This document shows positions 1 to 7,380 of a stretch of DNA of 64,000 nucleotides, piece after piece (positions within the stretch are counted from its first letter, which is position 1; every line of letters starts with the position of its first letter). The notes under the pieces were generated by a model. That model worked only from the letters and a program-made list of their open reading frames with translations. It was not told where the DNA came from and ran no database searches. The stretch is taken from the NCBI RefSeq assembly GCF_030944405.1, contig NZ_CP132339.1:744001-808000 (forward strand). The letters run 5' to 3'. A program made the position numbers and the translations under genes. This stretch comes from Janthinobacterium sp. J1-1. Its GTDB lineage: Bacteria; Pseudomonadota; Gammaproteobacteria; Burkholderiales; Burkholderiaceae_D.

Positions 1-50
1 AAGGCGGCCGTACCGTTGGTGCTGGTGTCGTTGCAAAAATCCTGGCTTAA
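1..50 (+). CDS. tuf: Elongation factor Tu, C-terminal end (partial)
   Basis: Only the last 15 codons are in the window. The frame from base 3 reads GGRTVGAGVVAKILA and stops at TAA 48-50, which matches the conserved C-terminus of EF-Tu (domain 3). EF-Tu carries aminoacyl-tRNA to the ribosome as a GTP complex. A tuf copy directly upstream of rpsJ is the usual str/S10 arrangement in betaproteobacteria. The gene is cut by the window edge, not broken. Confidence 0.93.
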   Translation, partial: GGRTVGAGVVAKILA

Positions 51-134
51 TTCATAAGCCTATATAAGAAGAAGACGCGTCGTCGCCCGGCGCCCTTCTT
101 TTTGTTCAACTGCCGGGGTAGGCAAGCATTTTGG

Positions 135-143
135 TGCTATCAT
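135..143 (+). promoter_or_regulatory. Candidate extended -10 element upstream of rpsJ
   Basis: The sequence TGCTATCAT fits an extended -10 (TGn followed by TATCAT) about 90 bases before the rpsJ start. No good -35 is visible at 17 bp. The tuf-rpsJ spacer also holds a weak GA/CT-rich hairpin around 66-101. rpsJ may therefore have its own start in addition to read-through from tuf. This is a visual call only. Confidence 0.3.
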
Positions 144-231
144 GTCGACCCTGACGGTTGTTGTGTCAGAAATTCCCCGTATGACCTCATTGCCGTGCAG
201 ACCGCGCGGTTCGTTCTTTTAAGGAAATATC

Positions 232-549
232 ATGTCGGCACCAAACCAAAAAATCCGTATCCGCCTGAAGGCTTTCGATTACAAGCTGATCGACCAGTCC
301 GCCCTGGAAATCGTTGAAACCGCGAAGCGCACCGGCGCTGTCGTCAAAGGCCCAGTACCGCTGCCTACCCGTATTCAGCGTTTCGATGTGCTGCGTTCCC
401 CGCACGTCAACAAAACTTCGCGCGATCAGTTCGAGATCCGTACGCACCAACGCCTGATGGACATCGTTGACCCAACGGACAAAACCGTTGACGCGCTGAT
501 GAAGCTGGATCTGCCAGCTGGTGTTGATGTCGAAATCAAACTGCAATAA
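232..549 (+). CDS. rpsJ: 30S ribosomal protein S10 (NusE)
   Basis: The 105-residue product begins [20 protein letters not shown] and contains the S10 signature around [19 protein letters not shown]10 is part of the 30S head and, as NusE, a transcription antitermination factor that binds NusB and NusG. The ATG at 232 is preceded by AAGGA at the right distance. In almost all bacteria the next gene is rplC; here a strong terminator follows and rplC lies 13.5 kb downstream, so rpsJ is separated from the rest of the S10 operon. Confidence 0.97.
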   Translation: MSAPNQKIRIRLKAFDYKLIDQSALEIVETAKRTGAVVKGPVPLPTRIQRFDVLRSPHVNKTSRDQFEIRTHQRLMDIVDPTDKTVDALMKLDLPAGVDVEIKLQ

Positions 550-596
550 TCGATTCAAGGTGGCGGCCGGGGTTTCCTGACCGCCAGCTGATAAAA

Positions 597-637
597 AGCC
601 GGGCCTCTTCACGATCGTGGACAGGCCCGGTTTTTTT
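597..637 (+). terminator. Rho-independent terminator after rpsJ
   Basis: An 8-bp perfect GC-rich stem (CCGGGCCT at 599-606 with AGGCCCGG at 623-630) is followed by seven T residues (631-637). It closes the tuf-rpsJ transcript and is direct evidence that the S10 operon does not continue through here. Confidence 0.93.
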
Positions 638-935
638 ACGTCCAGGCAGGTACCTGTCTATACGTTCCGAGCCGGGGCCAGGCAGTGCGCACTATGACAA
701 TATGGAAAAATTTATTTTAATTCATTGCTAAATGGGCATTGAATATGATTCCAGAAAACAACAGACCACGCACAAAATGAGTCAATCATCACAATATCCG
801 GCTTTTTCCCTTTGCAGGGCTACTTCGATGTGAGAAATTCATGGCGCACGTTACAAAGTACGATGTTCTTACAAGGAATATCACTTGCTCGTGTCGACAA
901 TTCATACAATAGAAAACGACAGCTCGGGAGTAGTC
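638..935. other. Intergenic region upstream of the TonB-dependent receptor
   Basis: No gene is seen in this stretch. It is AT-richer than its surroundings around 700-760. A possible sigma-70 promoter is TTCATT (721-726), 17 bp, TATGAT (744-749). No convincing Fur box was found. The start of the spacer (646-655) holds a short GGCAGGTACCTG palindrome. The receptor start must lie near the 3' end, where both TTG 885 (AAGGA upstream) and TTG 936 (GGGAG upstream) are candidates. Confidence 0.4.
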
Positions 936-3755
936 TTGAATAAATCTGCAATCAACAAACCAGGTTTTAAAAAAAGCACCATTGCAATCGCATTGACCTT
1001 GGCATTTTCGCAACATGCATTCGCACAACAAGCTGCAGAACCTGTAGAAAAAATCCAACGCGTCGAAGTCACCGGTAGTAGCATCAAGCGTACCGAAGCG
1101 GAAGCGGCTGGCTCGGTCCAGATCCTGACCCGCGATGACATCGAGCGTACCGGTGAAACCACCGCGCTGGGCATCCTCAATTCCTCGTCCGCCGTCAGCA
1201 CCTCGATCGACTCGGCCAACAGCAGCTCGGGCAGCTTTGCCACGGGTTCGTCGGGCGTGGGCATGCGCGGCCTGGGCAAGGTCGCCACCCTGGTGCTGGT
1301 CAACGGCCGCCGTATTGCACAATATGGCCTGGCTGACGGGGCACAACAGAATTTCACCAACCTGGATGCGATTCCAGCTTCCGCCATCGACCACATCGAG
1401 ATCCTGAAAGACGGCGCGTCGGCCATCTACGGTTCCGACGCCATCGCCGGCGTGATCAACATCATCCTGTTGAAAAACTTCGAAGGCGCGAAGATTACCG
1501 CCAACTACAAGGAATCGGACGGTTTCAACGATCAGCGCAACCGCAATGTGTCGGGTATCGTCGGTTACGGCGATATCGACAAGGACGGTTTCAATACCTA
1601 CCTGACGTACGAAGCCTACAAGAGCGACGGCTTTACCACCGGCGACCTGAAGAGCCACTATCCGGAATGGCACCGCCAGACCCCGGGCCGTTCGACCTGG
1701 GATGCGCTGAGCTCGTTCTCGCCTACCGGTAACTACTACCGCAGCAGCACCAATATCGTCGCTGCGCCAGGCTGCCCGACCGCCAATATCGACCCGAAAG
1801 ACGGCCTGTGCAAGATGGACGTCCTGCCGTACACCGGCCTGGCCACCAATGCCAAACGCTATGCGCTGGCCAGCAACACGCACTTCCGCATCGGCAAGGA
1901 TATCGACGCCAACTTCGAGATCACCAATGCCGGCGCCAGCAACGACTACATCGTTGCGCCATTTAACGTCAGCAACGGCAGCGCCACCACCTCGTCGAGC
2001 ACCTGGTATGACGCGATCAACGGCAAGATGGTTGGCCCGTTCTTCTATCCGAAGCTGCCAGTCGGCCATGCGATGAATCCTTACTCGGTCGCCACGGAAT
2101 ACCGTGCCCGCATGATGGACACCGGTAACGGCTTCAACTTCAACCGTACCGAATCCGACCAGACCCGCGTCATGCTGAGCCTGAACGGCGATATCGGCAA
2201 CTTCGACTGGAAATCGGCTGCCGGCTACATGAACTCGAAAGCGACCAAGGCCACCCGTGCCGCGAGCGCCAAAGGTTACACCGACGCCATCGTCAACGGT
2301 ACCTACAAGTTCGGCCAGCAAAATGATCCTGCGCTGCTCGAATCGATGTTCCCGGTCCGCACCACCAAGGGTGAATCGAAGATCGCTTTCATCGACGCGA
2401 CCGTGTCCGGTGAAGTGGCGCAACTGCCTGCCGGTCCGCTGAGCGTGGCATTTGGTACCGATATCCGTCAGGAAAAGTATGAAATGGCCAGCTCGGACAA
2501 CGTGCTGCGTGGCGAACTGGTCGGCATCGCCGGCCTGCAAGTCAAAGACAAGATGGATCACTACGCGCTGTTCGCCGAAGCGACCATCCCTGTCATCAAG
2601 CGCGTCGAGCTGAACGCTGCGTTACGTGCCGACAAATCGACCAACAGCGACGTGCACTTCTCGCCGAAACTGGGCTTGCGCGTGAACGCGACCGACAACT
2701 TGTTGTTGCGCGCTACCGCATCGGGTGGTTTCCGCGCACCAAACGTCGTGGAAACTGGTAACGGCCTGGGCCGTAGCTCGTTCGCGACCAGCATCAACGA
2801 TCCAAAACGCTGCTCGACCGCCAATACGCTGAACAACCTGGTGCAAAGCAATCCGAATGCCACCACCGCCGACAAGGCGCAGGCCAACAGCTTCCGCAGC
2901 GGCGATTGCGTCGGTGGCGTGCCGACTTTCGTGTCGTCGAACAAGGACCTGAAACCGGAAACCTCGCGTTCGATCACGGCCGGCTTCGTGTTCGAGCCAG
3001 TAAAAAACTGGACCGTGGCACTGGACTACTACCATATCGAACGCAAGGACGAAATCGGTACCCGTGCGGTATCGGACATCCTGCGCGGCGAAGATAGTCT
3101 GGCACCAGGTCAGTTGATTCGTGTCGACAACACCGCTGCTGATGCGCAATTCCTGTCACTGGTGAAGAAATACGCTCCAACCAATACCGTCAACTTCGGT
3201 AACGTTGGCGTGATCGGTCTGTTGTACAACCCATACGTCAACAGCGGCCGTACCCGTGCTTCGGGCTTCGACTTTGATGCGTCGGGTCGCTTCAATACCG
3301 CCATCGGCCAGGTACGTCTGAAACTGGAAGGTACTTACCAGTGGAAATATCAGGAATTCAGCGTCACTGACAATGCCTATGACACCAATATGGCAGGTAC
3401 CTATGACATGGGTTCGCGCCTGAGAACCAAGCTGCGCGCCAGCCTGAAATCGGGTGCCTTCGACCACGGCGTGACCGTCAACTACGCCAGCGGCTACAGC
3501 AACAACAGCCTGTCGTCGCCGACCTACTGCGTCACCAACAAGGTAGCCGCCGAAAACATGTCGGCTTGCGAACGCGTTGGCAGCAACACGACGTTCGACT
3601 ACAACCTGTCGTACAACGGTATCAAAAATACCCGTATCAGCCTGTACGTGGACAACCTGTTCGAAAAAGATGCGCCGATTCAATGGCGTGCCGGCTACGC
3701 CGACACGTTCCAGATGCGTCGTATCGGCGTCACCGCCAGCTACACCTTCCTCTGA
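936..3755 (+). CDS. TonB-dependent outer-membrane receptor, substrate unknown
   Basis: This outer-membrane active transporter takes up a ligand using energy from TonB-ExbBD. With the TTG at 936 (GGGAG five bases upstream) the protein has 939 residues. It starts with a signal peptide (MNKSAINKPGFKK, a hydrophobic core, AFA cleavage near residue 30), then a TonB-box-like EKIQRVEVTGS. The plug domain at about 45-180 contains VLVNGRRI and IEILKDGASAIYGSDAIAGV. A long beta-barrel ends in ASYTFL. TTG 885, with AAGGA upstream, would add 17 residues before the signal peptide and is less likely. It stands alone, with no siderophore genes or sigma/anti-sigma pair next to it, so the substrate cannot be read from context. 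Large antisense frames here are shadows. Confidence 0.9.
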   Translation: MNKSAINKPGFKKSTIAIALTLAFSQHAFAQQAAEPVEKIQRVEVTGSSIKRTEAEAAGSVQILTRDDIERTGETTALGILNSSSAVSTSIDSANSSSGSFATGSSGVGMRGLGKVATLVLVNGRRIAQYGLADGAQQNFTNLDAIPASAIDHIEILKDGASAIYGSDAIAGVINIILLKNFEGAKITANYKESDGFNDQRNRNVSGIVGYGDIDKDGFNTYLTYEAYKSDGFTTGDLKSHYPEWHRQTPGRSTWDALSSFSPTGNYYRSSTNIVAAPGCPTANIDPKDGLCKMDVLPYTGLATNAKRYALASNTHFRIGKDIDANFEITNAGASNDYIVAPFNVSNGSATTSSSTWYDAINGKMVGPFFYPKLPVGHAMNPYSVATEYRARMMDTGNGFNFNRTESDQTRVMLSLNGDIGNFDWKSAAGYMNSKATKATRAASAKGYTDAIVNGTYKFGQQNDPALLESMFPVRTTKGESKIAFIDATVSGEVAQLPAGPLSVAFGTDIRQEKYEMASSDNVLRGELVGIAGLQVKDKMDHYALFAEATIPVIKRVELNAALRADKSTNSDVHFSPKLGLRVNATDNLLLRATASGGFRAPNVVETGNGLGRSSFATSINDPKRCSTANTLNNLVQSNPNATTADKAQANSFRSGDCVGGVPTFVSSNKDLKPETSRSITAGFVFEPVKNWTVALDYYHIERKDEIGTRAVSDILRGEDSLAPGQLIRVDNTAADAQFLSLVKKYAPTNTVNFGNVGVIGLLYNPYVNSGRTRASGFDFDASGRFNTAIGQVRLKLEGTYQWKYQEFSVTDNAYDTNMAGTYDMGSRLRTKLRASLKSGAFDHGVTVNYASGYSNNSLSSPTYCVTNKVAAENMSACERVGSNTTFDYNLSYNGIKNTRISLYVDNLFEKDAPIQWRAGYADTFQMRRIGVTASYTFL

Positions 3756-3803
3756 TCGGCGCCAGCTGACAGATGACCGCCCGGCAGCGATGCCGGGCAC
3801 ATG

Positions 3804-3833
3804 AAAAACCAGGCCTCGCGCCTGGTTTTTTTT
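3804..3833 (+). terminator. Terminator of the receptor gene, with an IS in its T-tract
   Basis: The stem AACCAGGC (3807-3814) pairs with GCCTGGTT (3820-3827) and is followed by a run of eight T (3826-3833). The terminal repeat of the 3834-8573 element begins directly after the last T. A second run of seven T lies at 8574-8580 beyond its far end, so the T-tract looks like the duplicated target site. Confidence 0.9.
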
Positions 3834-3856
3834 CTAGGGCGGCACATTCTGCTTAC
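3834..3856 (+). repeat. Left terminal inverted repeat of the outer IS
   Basis: It begins CTAGGGCGGCACATT. Aligned with the reverse complement of 8551-8573 it matches at 17 of 23 positions. It lies directly after the terminator T-tract. Confidence 0.75.
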
Positions 3857-3928
3857 CTCTCCCGCGGGCACTATTGAAGCGCGTTGCTGTCCAAGGTCGC
3901 ATGGGAATCTTCCTCAAGGAGAGCGATC

Positions 3929-4342
3929 ATGTCAGGACGTCCTATCCGTGGCGAAGCCGAGTGTCAGTACACGCTGGCACTTCAATGCGCCGACTGCGCC
4001 GCATGCGCACAGCGCATGCCGACGACATATACCAAGACCCGCAAGCTGGTGACGATGCATGGGCTGATCCAGTTGCGCTTGCAAATCCGCCGCTGCGAGA
4101 ATGCCCAATGCCCGCGCTTCCATCAAGTCTGCCATCCCGAGGAAGAAGGCCGCTGGGCGTTACCCAAGCAGGAATTCAGCTTCGATGTGGTGCTGCGCGT
4201 GGGGCAGTTGCGTTATCGCGAACATCGCTCTTGTCCCGAGATCTTCCAGCAGTTGCGCCAGGAAGGTGTCGACCTGGCCGAACGCAGCGTCTCGAACCTG
4301 CTGACGCAGTACGATATTCTGCTCAGCCTGGCACTCGATACC
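3929..4342 (+). pseudogene. 5' part of the outer IS transposase (split by IS66)
   Basis: The ATG at 3929 follows AAGGAGAG with good spacing and encodes 138 residues before the IS66 junction. Paired cysteines (CADCAAC and RRCENAQC, about residues 20-65) suggest a zinc-binding N-terminal domain. A helical region follows (FDVVLRVGQLRYREHRSCP, then EIFQQLRQEGVDLAERSVSN), which looks like a DNA-binding HTH. Translation would run into the IS66 end and stop at 4355-4357. The reading frame resumes exactly at 7381 when the insert and one TSD copy are removed (LLSLALDT joins LPERAAQL). Confidence 0.85.
4335..4342 (+). repeat. Target-site duplication, left copy (TCGATACC)
   Basis: These 8 bp are identical to 7373-7380 on the other side of the IS66 element. 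Eight-base duplications are typical of the IS66 family. The perfect match suggests a fairly recent insertion. Confidence 0.97.
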
Positions 4343-4369
4343 GTAAGCGCTCCATAAACCACAGCCTTG
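4343..4369 (+). repeat. Left inverted repeat of the IS66 element
   Basis: It starts GTAAGCGCTCCATAAACC. It pairs with the reverse complement of 7346-7372, with differences at positions 8, 19 and 22. The GTAA start is typical of IS66-family ends. Confidence 0.95.
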
Positions 4370-4423
4370 TGGCGTAATCCCGATTTCCGCATGCTTGCCG
4401 TTTCAATTTGAACGGGAGCAAGC

Positions 4424-4747
4424 ATGGAAGGCGACACCGAATTCTGGACCTCACATATCGAGGCCTGCCGCCGTGAAGGCATGGCGGCGAGCGTATATGC
4501 ACGGCAGCATGGCCTGACGCTGGCGTCGCTGTACTACTGGCGGCGCAAGTTGACGCGGGCCGCAGTAACCGGCGCCGATGGCGCGGCGAAGCAATTTGTC
4601 GCCCTGCGCGTGGTTGATATGGCAGTTGGCACCGCAACCGGCACGTGCACTCTGGTGCTGCGTTCCGGTCTGTGCCTGGAGCTGGCCGCGCTGCCGCCGC
4701 CAGCCTGGCTGCTGGCCCTCGACCAAGCCCACGCGGGAGTGCGCTGA
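4424..4747 (+). CDS. tnpA: IS66 accessory protein TnpA
   Basis: This is a 107-residue protein of the IS66 OrfA type, with a helix-turn-helix-like segment YARQHGLTLASLYYWRRKL at about residues 25-45. It is one of three proteins that IS66-family elements need to transpose. Its stop TGA overlaps the tnpB start (TGATG), so the two are probably translationally coupled. It is upstream of tnpB and tnpC in the standard order. Confidence 0.92.
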   Translation: MEGDTEFWTSHIEACRREGMAASVYARQHGLTLASLYYWRRKLTRAAVTGADGAAKQFVALRVVDMAVGTATGTCTLVLRSGLCLELAALPPPAWLLALDQAHAGVR

Positions 4748-5103
4748 TGCACCCGGGCTGCCGCATCGACCAGGTGTTTTTATGCCGCGACCCGGTCGAC
4801 TTCCGCAAGTCCATCGGCGGTCTGTCGGTGCTGGTCGAGCAGGCGCTGGGACTTGATCCGTTCGGCAACGCGCTGTACGTGTTCATCAACCGCGACCGCA
4901 ACAAGATCAAGGTGTTGTACTGGCACCGTAACGGCTTCTGTCTGTGGCTCAAGCGGCTCGAAGCGGAGAAATTCGCGTGGCCGCGCGACGCCGACGGCGC
5001 CACGCAAGGCGTCACGCTGCAGCAGTTCGAGTGGCTGCTGGAAGGCTTCGATGTGTGGCAGAAACCACCCCATAAAACCCTGCATTTCAGTTCTGTTTCA
5101 TAG
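4747..5103 (+). CDS. tnpB: IS66 accessory protein TnpB
   Basis: The 118-residue protein has the TnpB (Orf2) family core: CRDPVDFRKSIGGLSVLVEQ, then LDPFGNALYVFINRDRNKIK, then VLYWHRNGFCLWLKRLE. The ATG at 4747 overlaps the tnpA stop. Its exact role in IS66 transposition is unknown, although the family is required for it. Length is normal for the family. Confidence 0.94.
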   Translation: MHPGCRIDQVFLCRDPVDFRKSIGGLSVLVEQALGLDPFGNALYVFINRDRNKIKVLYWHRNGFCLWLKRLEAEKFAWPRDADGATQGVTLQQFEWLLEGFDVWQKPPHKTLHFSSVS

Positions 5104-5109
5104 GAGAAT

Positions 5110-6771
5110 TTGGTAAACTACGGCATGCCTGCCACCACCGCCAAACCGTCCAACCTGCCGCCGCGCTACAGCCTTCCAGAGCTGACGCTACCTGCCGTGT
5201 TGCCGACCGACGCGGCGGGCCTGACGGCGTTGCTGCACTCGGTCATCGCCGCGCACCACGACGTCAAGACACAGGCGATGAACCACATGCAGCACATGCT
5301 GGAACAGTTCGTCCTGGCGCGCCACCGCATGTTCGGCGCCAGCTCGGAACAGTCGTCAGCCCAAGGCCGCTTGTTCGACGAGGCCGAGGCGTTGGCCGCT
5401 GGCAGTGATGCAACGCAGGATGTGGCGCCGCTGCCGCCGGATAACAAGCAGGATGCCAAATCGAACAGCAAACCGGGGCGTGGCAAGCGCAGCCCGTTGC
5501 CGTCCGAGTTAAAACGCGTCGATATCGTGCACGATGTGCCAGCCGCCGAACGTACTTGCCCGTGCGGCACGCCGATGGTGGAAGTCGGCGAGGACGTCAG
5601 CGAGCAACTCGACCTGGTGCCAATGCAGGTGCGCGTGCTGCGCCACATCCGCAAGCGCTACGGCTGCCCCGGCAGTGCCCACGCGCCGGTGACGGCGGCG
5701 TTGCCGCCCCAACCCCTGCCCAAGAGCAACGCCAGCGCCGATTTGCTGGCCATGCTGCTGGTGGTCAAGTTCATCGATGGCCTGCCACTGGCGCGCTTTG
5801 AACATATATTGGCTCGCCACGGCGTGACGGTGCCGCGCCAGACGCTGGCGCGCTGGGTCATCGGCGCGGCCGGCGTGCTGCAGCCGTTGCTCAACCTGAT
5901 GCGCGACACCTTGCTCGACGGCCCGTTCCTGCACGTCGACGAAACGGTGGTGCAGGTGCTCAAGGAAGCGGGCAAGACGCCGACCTCGAACAGCTATATG
6001 TGGGTGCAAACGGGCGGGCCGCCGGGGCGGCCGGTGGTGGTGTTCGACTACGATGCGAGCCGCAGCGGGCAGGTGCCGCTGCGCCTGCTGCACGACTACC
6101 GGGGTTACGTGATGACCGACGGCTACAGCGGCTATAACGAGTTGATGCGTACCGATGGCATCGAGCAGCTCATTTGCTGGGCGCACGTGCGTCGCCGGTT
6201 CGTCGAGGCGGTCAAGGTGCAGCCCAAGGGCAAGCGCGGGCTGGCCGACGAGGCCGTTGCCATGATCGGCAAGCTGTACGGCATCGAGCGCGACCACCAG
6301 GATGCCGATGACGCCACGCGCCTGCTGGCACGGCAAACCCACAGCGTGCCGGTGCTGGCGGCGCTGCGGACGTGGCTCGACCAGACGCTGCCGGGCGTAA
6401 CGCCGAAGAGTGCGCTCGGCACGGCGCTGTCGTACCTGCGCGATTACTGGCCGCGCCTGACACGCTACACGGAGCGCGGGGACCTGCCGATTGACAACAA
6501 CCGTGCCGAAAACGCGATCCGCCCGTTCGTCGTCGGTCGCAAGGCCTGGCTGTTCAGCGACACGGTGGCCGGCGCCAATGCCAGCGCCGTCATCTACTCG
6601 GTGCTGGAGACGGCCAAGGCGAACGGGGTGGAACCTTACACCTGGTTGCGGCGCGTGCTGCGTGACCTGCCGGCGGCGAACACCGTGGATCAGGTCGAGG
6701 CGCTGCTGCCGTGGAATGTGAGCGCACTCGACCACGGCCAGAGCGTGACACCGATGGGCGTGCTGCAATGA
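5110..6771 (+). CDS. tnpC: IS66 transposase TnpC
   Basis: This is the DDE transposase of the element. The N-terminal helical region (about 30-90) is followed by a zinc-binding segment with CPCG near residue 152 and a second cysteine at RYGC. The catalytic core has HVDETVV (first D), MTDGYSGY (second D) and DNNRAENAIRPFVVGRKAWL with the catalytic E. The C-terminus has the YTWLRRVLRDLP tail common in IS66. The TTG at 5110 lies close behind AGGAG; ATG 5125 is an alternative. The stop overlaps the start of the next gene (ATGA). At 553 residues it is full length. Confidence 0.94.
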   Translation: MVNYGMPATTAKPSNLPPRYSLPELTLPAVLPTDAAGLTALLHSVIAAHHDVKTQAMNHMQHMLEQFVLARHRMFGASSEQSSAQGRLFDEAEALAAGSDATQDVAPLPPDNKQDAKSNSKPGRGKRSPLPSELKRVDIVHDVPAAERTCPCGTPMVEVGEDVSEQLDLVPMQVRVLRHIRKRYGCPGSAHAPVTAALPPQPLPKSNASADLLAMLLVVKFIDGLPLARFEHILARHGVTVPRQTLARWVIGAAGVLQPLLNLMRDTLLDGPFLHVDETVVQVLKEAGKTPTSNSYMWVQTGGPPGRPVVVFDYDASRSGQVPLRLLHDYRGYVMTDGYSGYNELMRTDGIEQLICWAHVRRRFVEAVKVQPKGKRGLADEAVAMIGKLYGIERDHQDADDATRLLARQTHSVPVLAALRTWLDQTLPGVTPKSALGTALSYLRDYWPRLTRYTERGDLPIDNNRAENAIRPFVVGRKAWLFSDTVAGANASAVIYSVLETAKANGVEPYTWLRRVLRDLPAANTVDQVEALLPWNVSALDHGQSVTPMGVLQ

Positions 6772-7277
6772 GCCGGATCTCATCGCCGACGCTCGCCGAC
6801 GCCATCAAAGTCGTAAGGGCCATGGGCATCGAGCAAAAAGAGGTACTGGCCAACGAATTGTTCGAGCGGCAGCCAAACCTGTTCGGCTCGGCGCTCGCAC
6901 TCCACCGCATGGGTGTCGCCCCGGCAAAAATCGAGGTGGTGCTTGATCTGCTGTTCATCTGCTTCCAGTCAATGAAGCAGTCGGGGCTACGCTGGCCATT
7001 GATCACCGAGGCTGACCTGGACAAGCAATTAGGACGCTATGTCGCCACAGTGCGGTTTGGTGAAGACCTGGCCTTGGCACAACGCCAGCGCGCCATGACG
7101 CAATATCTCGAATCCCATCCGGAAAAACCGCTGCTCGCCTATGTCACCGACGAGCTCAACAAATGGTTGGCCGGCATCACACCCGAAGCGACCGACAACT
7201 ACGTTATGCTCGCCGCCATGAACTTCGTCAACTGTATCGCATTCACTCCGATCCCGAAGCCCGCGAAGCGAACCTGA
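6768..7277 (+). CDS. Passenger protein of unknown function in the IS66 element
   Basis: The gene encodes 169 residues, and its ATG overlaps the tnpC stop (ATGA), so it is translated with the transposase. The sequence is mostly helical (MSRISSPTLADAIKVVRAMG at the start), with no signal peptide, membrane segment or metal motif that I recognise. A near-C-terminal segment (NYVMLAAMNFVNCIAF) is hydrophobic but not a clear membrane helix. It lies between tnpC and the right inverted repeat, inside the element, so it moves with it. It is not part of the core IS66 trio; a regulatory or target-choice role would be a guess. Confidence 0.7.
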   Translation: MSRISSPTLADAIKVVRAMGIEQKEVLANELFERQPNLFGSALALHRMGVAPAKIEVVLDLLFICFQSMKQSGLRWPLITEADLDKQLGRYVATVRFGEDLALAQRQRAMTQYLESHPEKPLLAYVTDELNKWLAGITPEATDNYVMLAAMNFVNCIAFTPIPKPAKRT

Positions 7278-7345
7278 ACGACCTTGCCTGGTTCGTGAGG
7301 CATGGACTTCAATGCCACCATCATGCCGGCAAGAAGATTAGCGGG

Positions 7346-7372
7346 CAAGGTTGGGGTTTATGGATCGCTTAC
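7346..7372 (-). repeat. Right inverted repeat of the IS66 element
   Basis: Read on the minus strand it starts GTAAGCGATCCATAAACC and matches the left end with three differences in 27 bases. The apparent in-frame ATGs at 7351 and 7360 lie in this repeat and are not the true start of the downstream transposase fragment. Confidence 0.95.
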
Positions 7373-7380
7373 TCGATACC
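7373..7380 (+). repeat. Target-site duplication, right copy (TCGATACC)
   Basis: The 8 bp are identical to 4335-4342 and lie directly after the right inverted repeat of the IS66 element. Confidence 0.97.

Larger units (their letters stand above)
4343..7372 (+). mobile_element. IS66-family insertion sequence (3030 bp)
   Basis: The element has GTAAGCG-starting terminal inverted repeats (27 bp, 3 mismatches) and 8-bp direct repeats TCGATACC on both sides. It encodes the IS66 trio tnpA, tnpB and tnpC, plus a fourth gene of unknown function coupled to tnpC. All four frames are intact, so it may still be mobile. It is inserted in the transposase gene of a different IS. Confidence 0.97.

Noticed and set aside
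638..884. Fur box before the TonB-dependent receptor
   Set aside because: The AT-rich stretch has no convincing 19-bp GATAATGATAATCATTATC-like match, so iron control is not claimed.
789..2561. A 590-codon open frame on the minus strand
   Set aside because: It lies opposite the TonB-dependent receptor, has no ribosome-binding site and shows no known domain. High GC at third positions of the real gene leaves the antisense frame open.
7351..7380. Start of a new gene at ATG 7351 or 7360
   Set aside because: These codons belong to the right terminal repeat of IS66. The frame is only the continuation of the interrupted transposase.
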